Source of the DNA: Botrytis cinerea B05.10
Taxonomy: Eukaryota; Ascomycota; Leotiomycetes; Helotiales; Sclerotiniaceae
DNA length: 64,000 bases
Assembly: GCF_000143535.2 (NCBI RefSeq)
Contig: NC_037310.1
Location: forward strand, 3,038,001-3,102,000
Direction: 5' to 3'
Under the pieces are notes generated by a model, which was given only the letters and a program-made list of their open reading frames with translations, did no database searches and was not told the DNA's origin. Shown here piece after piece: positions 14,777-25,576 of the stretch (positions are counted from its first letter, which is position 1; every line of letters starts with the position of its first letter). The translations under genes and the position numbers were made by a program.

Positions 14777-15733
14777 ATGTTCGCACCACAGTGGCCGAGT
14801 AGGAAGCGCGAGAGAGACGATGAAGAGGAACTAAGTACTTCAGGCTTTGGTGCTCACAGAAATGTAAGAATTGCAGTCACTTCAGTTTCAGCTCACCAGC
14901 AAGATTCTAATGCTAATATATGACTTGATTAGAAACGTCATCATCTAGCGAACCTACCGCATCGAACCTCACCACATGCCAAACGTCAGATTGCACCCGC
15001 TTTTGCACTCAATCATTACATACCAGCACCTCCCACAATCACCCCTGCACACTCGGAGTTGGAGAGAACTCCTACTATTGCAGAGCCGTTGAATTCTCAC
15101 TATTCATGGACTTCATCGCCGTTAACAACGGGTACACAACCGCATGACGACGAACAAATGAACAACAGCGAAACCTCATTTTCAAGTCAAATGTCGGAAG
15201 GGCCAACTTATTCGGATGATTTCGACATGACCGATGGTGGTATGCATCTAGTTCCTGGCCCGTTCCAGTCAGATTCTTCTATTACCTTGGCCAACCGAAT
15301 TCCTACCCCAATTCACAGTTCCTTCTCCGCCTATCCCCGACTTGATAAACCGCTTCACCCCATTCTCTCCGAACCAAACATCACCGATGATGCGTTCATC
15401 GATCGCTTTCGTCGCGGTCGACGCCTACCTAGCCCCATTAGCGAAGGCGAGATGAGCCCTAGTGACATTGTCAACGGAATTAACGATATGCAAATGGAAG
15501 TTGAACCCTCTTTCCCCTCTCCTGAATTTGAGAAAGAAATTCCGACTCCTCACAAGAAAGGCCATACTCGTTCAAAACATAGCTTGCGGAACTGGAATGG
15601 ATCCACTGGGGAGCTCATGGGAAATTTAGACGGTGTGGGGACAAAGAAGAGCTTCAGTATGGGGTACAGGGCGGATTGTGACAAGTGTCGGAATAAAGTT
15701 CCGGGACACTTTAGTCACATTATTACGTATTGA
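14777..15733 (+). CDS. Conserved-looking fungal protein of unknown function
   Basis: Exons 14777-14863 and 14933-15733 give 295 residues. The intron has GTAAGA, a CTAAT-like branch and TTAG, and keeps phase 0. The product starts MFAPQWPSRKRERDDEEE and has several basic clusters (RKRER, KRHH, HAKRQ) suggesting nuclear entry. Its middle is Ser/Thr/Pro/Asp-rich and disordered, and it ends with a compact basic block (KKGHTRSKHSLRNWNG) followed by YRADCDKCRNKVPGHFSHI. The last segment has a CxxC plus two His, looking like half a metal site or a short conserved peptide motif; such conserved C-termini often mark small fungal regulators. No known family was recognised. The ATG lies in a favourable context (CAACATG) and precedes the only open path to the long second exon. 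Confidence 0.72.
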
Positions 15734-18314
15734 TTAATGGGTTATGCTAATGCAGGTACGAAATTTGGAATGAACTAGGTTAGGGATGGATGGAGATATG
15801 GAATAGGCCATGGAAATATTGATACACTTGGGTGAATGAAGTGAGGCCATCACACTATGATCAGCTGCCAGCTATTCAGCAAGGCGTTTAGGGGTTGTAT
15901 CCAAGCAATTTACCAACAGAGGTAAACATTGCTAATATTATTAATGAACATATGTTAATCAATCTATGCTTGTGCAACTCTGTGATTTTGAACTTGCTGT
16001 TCTTTGATATCTAATCGAAGCGAGCATTCAATCTCCTTGTTTACTCCAAATCCTCCCGAACATCCAAACCTCACTCGAAGCGATTATTATTCAAATCTCC
16101 TTTGATGGGTATTACATGATTGCAGCAGTGCTGAGTCGGGGTAAATAAACACCCTCTTCTCCCATGCATTTCAATACCTACATACTTGCTTACATACCCA
16201 AGCAGTAAGATCCTAATCAACAATCTCCACCTCAACTCTTAATATTTCCAAATCCATCTAGTGCAAGCAAGCAAGTAAGTAAATGAGACAAAAACGCGAT
16301 ATGCAACAAGAAAAAGAATCAGTAGTAATATTCTTGGGAGGAAATGAAATGAAGTGAAATGAGAGGGAAGAGAGATTCATACTTTCTGCATTTTGTCGGG
16401 TAAGTGTTTTGCCGGATGATGTACGTGCTGGGTTGATCTCGCTAGTTAGTGGTGGGGAGGGAGGGGAGCGGATGGTAAACCCGCTTGTGAGTGGTAGGGA
16501 GGGATGGGGGTTAGTGTTGTTATTCTATTTTATTTTGACTTGGTACTAGGGTTATGGCTATGTAGGTAGGCCTGGGTGTCATTGCGGATATGGGGAGTGC
16601 TGATTGATGTACGAAGTATTCAAATTTTCGTCTGCTATGCTTGGGTTCGAGAAGGGTGAGGGGTGAGAGGCTATGTGAGAGTGATGTGAGTATACATGTT
16701 GAGATTACGTGTGGTTAGGTGGTCGGTTGATTGGCTCGTTGTCTATTTGGGGTTCTGGAATTGGAGCGGTGGGTTTGATTTATCGTTAATCTCGTGTGGT
16801 GTGGTGTGGTTTAGGTTTAGGTATAAGTTCTCGTCTGCGGAGCGTGGTTTACATTTCTAATTGGCAGATTTGAGGCAACTGGTTAATTGTACTGTTGAAA
16901 AGGTGAGATAAATTGTACTACTGGTTGATGGTTTGAATGTGTGCTTGGCGTGAAAAGATATGCAAGTACTCTTTGTCGATAACTCTCAATTTGGCTGTGT
17001 CTTCGACATGTAATATACAAGGCTATGCTCAATTTTCAGCAAACATACCCTCGGTCGCGCTCTTGATATGATGAGATGCCAGTGTCTCTTTTCAAATGGA
17101 TCGCAATTTGAATATGCTCTTTTGGTCCTGGGTTCCGGATCTGAGTCCTGGTTTGGTTGTACTCTTGCCTTGACTTTCTTGGCGAGGTATCGAAAGTATC
17201 TTTACCTACAGATCATGATTTGACTATGTTTTTGCCTTGATCTCTTTTCCAAACGATCGCAATTTGGCTATGCCCTTGGACTTGTGAAGTTTTCCCCGGG
17301 GAGCACAAACCATAATCTGATTGTGTCCTTGACCTCCTCGACAGAACTTTGAAACTGTCTTCGCCAATAGACCACAATCTCTCTATGCTTTTGAATTGTT
17401 GTGATTTTCACCGGAAAACACAAACCCTGCCGTCTATTGACAGGTTGAGGCGGACAGGCATCTGAAACAGACAGGAGCTTGAGTCCAGCATTGAGAATAG
17501 TTCTAGCTAAGAATGGTGACGATGAGAGACTACGCATCTTAAAGTTGCACACAGGAGGTGGTAGATAATTGGTAGTATGTAGTCATTGCGAAACAAATTT
17601 TTCATATGGGGAATCCAGCTTGAGGTCATGTACGTGAACCTGAATGTGAACAGCGCTCAGCAGAGCGCATGACTTGTTCAATGATGTGGTCTAGCATGTT
17701 TTTCTCTGAAGAGTTTTACTGCCACATGCATGTAATGCAGTATAGTATATAAATTATCCTCAAAGTTTAAGATGATTTTATTGAAATGTTGAAAGTAGAG
17801 ATGAAGATGAGAATGTACCAGATCCCCTAGCAGAATAAAAGTCTCTAGATGTGTTGATTATGAGAAGAACACGATAAAGGGGTTCTCGATTTGCTTGGAG
17901 ATTTTAGATGTAGTATGAATCACTAGAGACATCCAATATATATAAGTTAGGGAATATAATCAATGATTGGTCATTGTTCGGAATTGAAGAATACAATGAT
18001 AAAACTACTGACTTCATAGTTCAATCGAACGGAAGAAAACTTTTCAGCATGCTCGGTCAAATGTAGCAATCATGAAGGAATGGAAACAAAAAATAATAAC
18101 ATGGTCTTTCCAAAAACTTTTGGAAATCTCAAGTAGTGCCAAAAAGTTCAACATTGAGAGGCAGTTTCGTAGTGTGAAGCTAGGAGAAACTATCACTAGC
18201 TTCCGATACACTTCAAGTCGTCACCCACACTATCCTTAAAATCCCTTCCAAATATCAGCATTCTTACAAATAAAAACAGTGTGCAGTACTTATCCATCGC
18301 AACCTACAATTGGT
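15734..18314. other. Gene-free, AT-rich region
   Basis: About 2.6 kb without a supported gene. It contains G/T-rich stretches (16500-16820) and several scattered repeats of phrases such as 'gcaatttggctatgc' and 'cttgacttt' between 16980 and 17420, without a clear unit. The long 3' leader of the preceding gene may extend into it. Confidence 0.4.
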
Positions 18315-18731
18315 ATGAAAATTGTCAAGAAAATGTTTCGAACACCAATGGCGTCAACACTTCGTTCTCTCCAATGCAATCCAATATCCTGCAACCTCCA
18401 TTGCAATACCAGTCCAATGCCAAACTTGAGCACCAATCATCACTCACCCCAATACGGAACTTTCGGTTCTAAAGCCGCTCAACCTCACATATTCCTTCAG
18501 TATCGTCTCAAACACTCGACAACTCTAACATACGAACAAAGGCACCATCAATTTCGAACCCGGCATCAATCCTTCCATGCCCCCATGTCTACATGTAGAA
18601 AAGTGTATGAAAAGAAAAGATGGCTCTATTTGACTGGGGTTTTTGTTGTTTTTGTTTTCCTTGATCTACACTTGTACTTGACTCGGGATGTTCAAAAGAA
18701 AGAGGTGGAGGAAAAAGAAGGAGTTTATTGA
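18315..18731 (+). CDS. Possible small single-pass membrane protein (doubtful)
   Basis: An uninterrupted ORF of 138 residues from the first in-frame ATG (alternatives at 18333 and 18351). The N-terminus is basic and Ser/Thr-rich with almost no acids (MFRTPMASTLRSLQ), compatible with mitochondrial import. One strong hydrophobic helix, WLYLTGVFVVFVFLDLHLYL, is preceded by KVYEKKR and followed by a charged tail RDVQKKEVEEKEG. This positive-in layout is what a small inner-membrane protein would show. No family was recognised, the ORF is isolated in a gene-poor region, and length alone could arise by chance in this composition. Either a lineage-restricted gene or a spurious ORF. Confidence 0.35.
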   Translation: MKIVKKMFRTPMASTLRSLQCNPISCNLHCNTSPMPNLSTNHHSPQYGTFGSKAAQPHIFLQYRLKHSTTLTYEQRHHQFRTRHQSFHAPMSTCRKVYEKKRWLYLTGVFVVFVFLDLHLYLTRDVQKKEVEEKEGVY

Positions 18732-19360
18732 GAAAGCAAGTGTTTCTCGAGAAAGGCAAGAGATTCCACAACTTAAATGCATTGGGGGAAAATTTCTGGT
18801 GAGTTGGACGGACCCCGAAAGAGTCTAATTATATGTTCTTAACATATAACAATTTTAGTGTTAAATGCATTTCAACAATTGGACACATAATGAGCGTTGA
18901 AGTATTGCCATGTTGTAATTTATATACTGACGTCAACGTCCATTGTCGAAATTTGGTGGGGCAGGCTCAGCGGGGTACATTAGATCTTACATACCGATTC
19001 ACGCTAGTCAAACACACTCATCGGACTGTTATTGTACACGTTCGCTTACTATAGCAAGCGAAATGAAACAAGAGTGATTGCCCATTACCAATTAGTTCTC
19101 AGGTGTGTCGACATGTTTTGATCTATGTGTTGAATGAGGGTTGTTAGAGATGAAAATGTACCTAGGTACTGAGCCATTGGAGGAAGTTGGGTCCTCGCGC
19201 AGGTCACGCATTATAAGATGTTATACCAATAAGTTTCTCAACAATAACTTAATAAAATACCACAAACCTTGCCAGAAGAGAAAACTGTAAAATTCGGATC
19301 AGCATCTCAGAAAAACTGCTCGCTAGTTATCGAGGGAAATAATATTGATCATGAGTTTTT
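18732..19360. other. Gene-free stretch
   Basis: AT-rich; no supported feature. Confidence 0.4.
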
Positions 19361-19369
19361 TTAACCATA

Positions 19370-20520
19370 TCACGTTGACGCTTGAATCTCCCGGGGTATC
19401 AAGCTCGCTAAAGACTCTAGGGCGCGTAGACAGGTTGCATGAGTGTTAACCACAAGCAACATCAACAATTCCACCATGGTGAGAAGACTTTCTTTCTTCT
19501 TTGATGTCAGTATACTAAGATGAAATCCTCCATCTGATTGATCAAACTTTCGACGCGGATTCTTGGTACAGCATTGACACTCCAACCTAGTTCTACTGTT
19601 TCATCGCAACCACCATTAGGGGATTTACTTTTTCAGGTCATCAAACCTTATAAACTGCTTCGTGATTCATAGGTAGCAAGTTGAAATCGGAGACTAGAAC
19701 CGCTTCTGGGATTTTTGCTTCGCCGCGAAATAACTTCCTGACAACAAGTACATACACATCAATATGACTGTGTGCTCGATACAAAATATCGTGGGGGGTC
19801 CTGTCAGATCCTCCTGCGCCTTTCACCAACAATACATCATTGACACAGAAATAAGAAACTGTCTTCTACACCGAGGCTGAAGCGCATCCCGATATTCACG
19901 AAACTGCTGCGCGCAGAAGAGAAAATTCTGAGCAACAATTAGATTGTGCACAGTGACCTGATATGAGAACCTGCTGTCGGGGTCTTCTGGAATCCTCTAC
20001 TGCAACCAATAAGTTTCACGAATTAATGATGGGGTAGTCACATCGTCTCTATGCTTTTACATTTTTCAACCCGGAATTTTCTTCATTGTTCATCTCGTTA
20101 TCGACCATGCTGTTATTTTCTGGCTTCTTTTCATACATCTACTGCAGTATCAAGTCGGCTTCTCTCAACAAACACAGCAGTACTGGGCGCTTACAATCAC
20201 GGCAATGTAGAGGAATAGCACGAGCCTAATGTTGGGGCCAATTGAACATTATCTGGCCAGTAGCCAAAAATTGCATTTACCGCGATTAATCCCAAATCCT
20301 TTCAGAAGGAATATTTCTGAAACGATCTTCAAGAATAGCAACGATGATCTTCGATTATAGCCTCGGCCAAAAATGAACAGTGAGTAATTGTATACGTTGA
20401 ACATTAGTCTGCAATCACTCTTACCTGAACAAGTGGATTTCGCACCGAGGCTTTTGAGAATTTGACGTAGAAACTCCAGTTTTGTATATGGATGTGTCAG
20501 AAGTCTAAATCAAGCGTTAT
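19370..20520 (-). pseudogene. Possible decayed ankyrin-repeat gene
   Basis: On the reverse strand several short open segments in different frames have ankyrin-like character. They are LEFLRQILKSLGAK (about 20440-20505), RAIPLHCRDCKRPVLLCLL (about 20145-20225), DRTPHDILYRAHSHIDVYVL (about 19720-19810) and a segment ending at 19370 with HHGG/IVDVACG in one frame and TMVELLMLLVVNTHA in another. Each echoes the 'TPLH.A...GH..VV..LL..GA' pattern, but they are separated by stops and frame changes and no set of plausible splice sites links them all. The region is AT-rich. I read this as mutated remains, possibly by RIP. The match is by eye and weak; it could be chance. Confidence 0.3.
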
Positions 20521-20895
20521 TGAAGATGATAACCATATATATAAATAAACATACAGAGCTAATCGACCTTGTGGCCATGCATTTCACACAGCTGCAATGC
20601 TTAGCCGCACCTACGCAGCCTTATCTGACCGCAGCCGGCACAATCCTTCATTCACTACGATGGCTACATCCAACGACACGATTAGAAAAGTTATGTGTAC
20701 TGCGATCTTCAGCGTAGCACCAAATTGATGACGTTGTAGTGTTTTCTGTTCTTCGGGTTGCTTTTATTTAATAGTTCTGGAAACTAAGAGTGTACATTTT
20801 AATTTGTCTAACAAGAAAACCACACCCCCGACAATCGTCTAAATTCACATCCTTAACTCGTTTATGAATAGAAAAATCATAGCGATTGATTCAAG

Positions 20896-21491
20896 ATGAC
20901 TTCACGAACTATGTTAGCATTATCTCTTTTCTTCACAATCATCACCGCAACTTCAATACCGATATGTATTTCCGATTCCAGCGCGACATCCTCTTTCAAT
21001 ATATCTTCTCTATCAAAATATACCACCCAATTCTGCACCCAAATCGCCTCTAGCAATTTTTCATCCACGGCCAGGAACTACAATATAGAATCCCCCTCAA
21101 ACTCCATCATTTCCTTTGTCTTCACATCTGCAGCAACGTCATGCCCGGGAAATAGTTCCGCAAGCGACTGCGAGATCGTCTATAATCATCTTTTCTCTAC
21201 TTGTAAGTTCTATCTTGATTCCTTGTCTTTTGAATTTTAAAATTGGAAGAATAAACAAAGACTAATAGATTCATAGGCGGCGAGAACAGTTCCTCAATCG
21301 CAGGATCCGGCTCCATTAATACGGGGTGTGGTGTATATAATTTCCAACTCGTGAACACGACTTCCAAGAGTGCGAATTCGACGAGTGGATCGAGTGAGAG
21401 TGGAAGTAGTAAGGCTAGCGCGGTTAGTTATTGTACAGTCACTGGCAGCGTGCTGTTTGGCGTGGCGGCATTTTTTGGCTGGTTCCTATGA
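20896..21491 (+). CDS. Small secreted Ser-rich protein, probable GPI-anchored cell-surface protein
   Basis: Exons 20896-21202 and 21277-21491 give 173 residues; the 74-nt intron (GTAAGT, branch ACTAAT, acceptor CATAG) splits a Cys codon. The N-terminus MTSRTMLALSLFFTIITATS is a clear signal peptide. The mature part has six to seven Cys (CISDSS, FCTQIAS, SCPGN, DCEIVYNHLFSTCGG, TGCGVYNF, SYCTV), many Asn-x-Ser/Thr sites, a Ser/Gly linker (SANSTSGSSESGSSKAS) and a hydrophobic C-terminus (GSVLFGVAAFFGWFL), the layout of fungal GPI-anchored wall proteins. No enzyme motif is visible. Length and Cys content also fit a small secreted effector-like or adhesion protein, but nothing in the sequence decides between these. 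The start is the only ATG giving the signal peptide. Confidence 0.75.
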
Positions 21492-22322
21492 AAAGTGTTT
21501 TTGTGTTCGAAATTGGAGATGATTGATCGACTACCAGATTTCGAGTTATACTTTTTGTAGTTTTGATCGATATGGTTGAGAATGAATGGTTCATTGAGAT
21601 TTATTACGCCAATGCGCAGGAATCTCAATTAATAAGATAGGTGATCGTAGCTATTCCTCCTCGTTGTCATCCAGGATGAGAGTGTATTAATTTCGATCAG
21701 ACCCGTTTCTGTTGGTCGTGGTCTTGCATCAGATCCTCTGATAAATTCGACTCTTTTGTATTCTTATTATTTACTAGTCCTGTTTCTAAAACAATCTTTT
21801 GTGAAACGAAACAAAAGATGAAACTAAAATACAAATTACTCAAATACAATTCATCTAAAAAAAAACTTTCAAATTTACTTTCAACATCGCTATGACGGCA
21901 ACCTTTCCAATTGGTGGATTCGCTGTATATCCGTCTAGCTATTTGGGAAAAACAGCTACTTCAAAGTGAGAACTGGTGACTCGCAAGTCAAATTAAAGCA
22001 TACCCCTACAGAGTTGCTAGTAGTTCTCTCAAAGAGTACTCTTGGAATGAATCTACCATCAATTAGTATATACAACCCTCTCGATCTTCTGAGCAGCCAA
22101 GTGTCTGCTCAATTAGAAATCTTCTATACTGCTATAATAATCTCCTACTATATCCTCTCTCTTATCTTCTAGAAACATCTGCATTCATGCAAAGATTTAG
22201 TAGAAACCCAAGCATCAATCCCTCCATCTCCAAATTTCCACAACCACAATCTCCGTTCCAAACGCCGAATACCCAAAATTCCATCTCGATAAACGATACG
22301 GATCAAAATCCCAGAAATCCGC
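21492..22322. other. Convergent intergenic region
   Basis: 830 bp of AT-rich DNA between the secreted-protein gene and the HET-domain gene, with A-rich tracts near 21800-21870. No other feature. Confidence 0.5.
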
Positions 22323-24783
22323 TCAATGCAAAACCGTCATGACCGGATTGAAATCCGCCATTTTAACTGCCCTGTCAAATCCTCGCATGAGATTCATCAA
22401 CGAATCCACAGGTTCATGAAATTCATCCGCCATAAACTCGCGAAGTTTCAACAGCATTTTGAGCTCATCTTTGCAATCCGCTGCGTAGAAGATGGACTCT
22501 AGATCTGACAGAACCTTCAGATCCCGATTCGAATCCGCATCTGGTGGTCGTGCGGAGCCAAGATCTGGGTTAGATTCTGAGCGTATGCTAGACTCGCCTA
22601 AGACACGATCCCAATTGGGTTTCCATTTACTGCCTGGATTCTCTAGTTCTATTTCAGCATTGCTGCGCGTATGCATATCCATATCCACATCACTATTTCC
22701 ATGCATCTTGACATCCCAACCCTTATCCACCCATCCTTTATCCACCCAGCCCTTCCCAACATAAGCGCAGTGAAAGATCAAAACATCAGAGCTCAAACCC
22801 TGCGCGGCGATTCCAGCTTTGATTTCTTCATCGAGATATTCATTCCTGTAATCATTCATAGGTCGCAGGACTCCGCAAGAATGGTTCTCCGTCCCGTCGT
22901 AAAAATGGAGTACAAAATCTCCCGTCTTTGTCGAGCGGGGAACAATTCCTATACTAACGAGAGAGGGAGATTTAGAGAATCGCGCAAAAGCTCTTTCGCT
23001 AACGAGATTCTCGCTAGATGGGAACATAGCCGTAACGAGTAGTATAGCAATAGGAGAACCGTGAAGAAGCTGCCACAGTTTGGATTCAGAAAGCTCGCCG
23101 ATTCCAGAAAGCTTGCTACAATATTTAAACACCTGATGCATAATCTTGCTGAAAAGTTTATAGTGTCGTAGATCGGGGTTCTTCCAGAAAATATTCTCCA
23201 CCCCTAGAGATTCCCAACATACGTAGAGACTTTTGTATAGATTCCGAAGCTTGGAATTGAAATGTAGATCCCAGACCTGTCGAGCGTCAAGTTTGGGCCG
23301 GTCTCTGTACATCTCAAGAAGTTCGTGGAAAGCATCAATCAAGATCTGTTTTTGCTCGGCAAAATTCGATCCTGAAAAATCTGGTCGAGCAGTCTTGGTA
23401 ACAACTGCAATAGCTTGAAGGTCACAGTATACCGTTAGAATCTGGGGATCAACGGGTATGATCCAGGGTCCTACTTTAGAGCTCATTTTCAATTCGCCAG
23501 GCGCTGGAATATCCGTGCTAAGGTTTCTCATAAACGGCCAGCTGGAATTCGGCAAGTCCTTTCGTCCTAGAGTCCAGTCTGGTACCCAGCTTGGCAAGTC
23601 TCGTCGTTTCAAGTGGGGATGCGTAGTTTCGGCATGAAATAGCACATCCCAGAGTCGTCGTGGTTCGGTCGAAATGACAATGTAGAAAGCCGCATCGACA
23701 AAAACTTCATCCACGCTCTTGGTGTAATCAACTATTGGCAAGTAATCTTTCGGGCGTAAACATGAAGATATTCCATAACTGTACGGACGACGAATTTCAG
23801 CAACTGCAAGATAACCATAGATGATATCTCTGAAGTCGGAAACTCCAGACCCTTGTCGAGATACGAGGATGCTCAGAAGCGAGGATCCGCCAGTAAACCC
23901 GCTTTGAAACTTCCGTCGCGAGACATCCATACTTCTCAATATTTCCAAATTATAAGCATCCGCTTGAGTCGCAGGCTTGAAAGATAGATGTGAGGATGAA
24001 TCAATCTGAGTCGAATAGCCTTGAGTATCTGCGTTGATCATAGCGATATCCGATCTTTCTTGTGAATATGATAAATACCCAGCCATGCTATCCGACTTTC
24101 TAACAGACTCATAATCCTCATTCAAAAAAACACTACAAAGATCCTGCCACAACACTCTACACCGACCAATCTGAACAACCACTTCTCTAGAAAGGAGCAA
24201 TTCCTGATACGTCCACACTCTAGTAAACCAAGGACGCGAGAGAACATCCCGAAATGCAAGATCATCCACTTCCGACAACCGAGCATTCAATCCCTCTCTC
24301 CCAATATTCCCAAGCAGAGTATCCACCCCCTCTGACGAATCACCCAGATAGATGACCGTTCGCCCCCCCAGCCGATAAATCTCTCTCATCAAACCCAACT
24401 GCTGAGTACGCTCCGCCAAATTCTTCTGATCAATACAAATCGCATCTGCCCATAACCGCAGCGGACGATTTTCATCGCGCAAATGCCCAATCGCATTTGC
24501 CAGATTCGCCGTTAGGGAAAACGGAAGACCATTAATAAATACCGTTTTCCGCGCCCCTGGATCCCCCCCAGACATACGAGAGAGCGGTATACCCATCATA
24601 GATATCTAGTCGACACTCCTTCAAACTCGTGTGTATGAGACTGCAGTGAATGGGAGAAGAAGAACTACCTGGATGCACAATCAGGAGACGAATCGCATCT
24701 GCTTCTGTGAGATTGTGGTATTCAAATTCCGCGGGGTGGGGTCCTCGAAATATCCATAATGGGAAGCGGAAGAGGAAAGTCAT
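22323..24783 (-). pseudogene. HET-domain (heterokaryon incompatibility) protein gene with a one-base frameshift
   Basis: Two overlapping reverse frames together make one HET protein of roughly 820 residues. The first (from ATG 24783) covers the N-terminus through CRLDIYDGYTALSYVWG; the second continues DPGARKTVFINGLPFSLTANLANAIGHLR, the HET core WADAICIDQKNLAERTQQLGLM and the third block VIYLGDSSEGV...RPWFTRVWTYQELLLS. The frames change at a run of seven C at 24563-24569; one fewer would keep the family's YVWGDP motif in frame. No splice sites at that point could replace it. HET domains trigger incompatibility cell death on recognition of non-self alleles. A short coding repeat (KGWVD) lies near 22710-22755. 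The lesion may be a true null allele, a polymorphic homopolymer or a sequence error; the downstream 2.2 kb being fully open favours a recent event or error. Confidence 0.85.
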
Positions 24784-25576
24784 AACCAAACCGATTCACG
24801 CAGTGGTATCTCCACAAAGAGAAAGATGAGCCCAAGAGTGATGCATGCAAAAATGCTCAAACATTCTCTTGTAATTCAAGCAAAATGAATGAGAAAGCTA
24901 GGGTACGTTTACGTATACTCGAATTATGAAATAATGAGTTGAATGTTGCACTACACGATTGATCGCTTATCATACTAACCTGACCTTACGGAGCGCTTAA
25001 GTGGTAGGTAGGTAGGTAGTAATGCTATCAAAATTAGCCGCGCCCCCGCTCCCTACAACGTGGAGACGATCACAATCCAGTCTAGTAAAACTACAGGGAG
25101 CGATTGAGCACTGTGACCAGACGATCAATCAATCTTTCGAGAAGCAAATCCCACGAATCCCAAAGAGAATGTAAACACATTAACATTCGTAGATCTACAC
25201 CATGTAGAGTTCTGTTCCGGCGTGCCCCTATCGTAATCCATAGAAAAATCAATATCCTATTCCAGTACCTCAAAAGCAACCCATCCATTACATTACCCAT
25301 CCCATTCTCAAAATTATGATTCATCGCCAGCTGGCTAGGTATCTTATCTACCCGTGCTCAGCATGAAATGATGCATGCATGCACCACAAACCCCCTGTTC
25401 TGCCCAAGGCGGTAAGGTGAACGAATACGAATCGCATCGGAGTCATCAAATCGCAACGAGCACTCCTGCTCAAACACCGAGATGAGTATATAACATTGTA
25501 CTTCGCTCTAGAAAAAAGTGTTTTGTTTCTTCATACTATCTTCCCTCGTCGAATCCGAGAGTTAGTTTGGTTCGCA
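24784..25576. other. Divergent intergenic region
   Basis: Region between the HET gene and the acyltransferase-like gene, holding both promoters. A short GTAG repeat occurs at about 25001-25019. No gene recognised. Confidence 0.45.
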
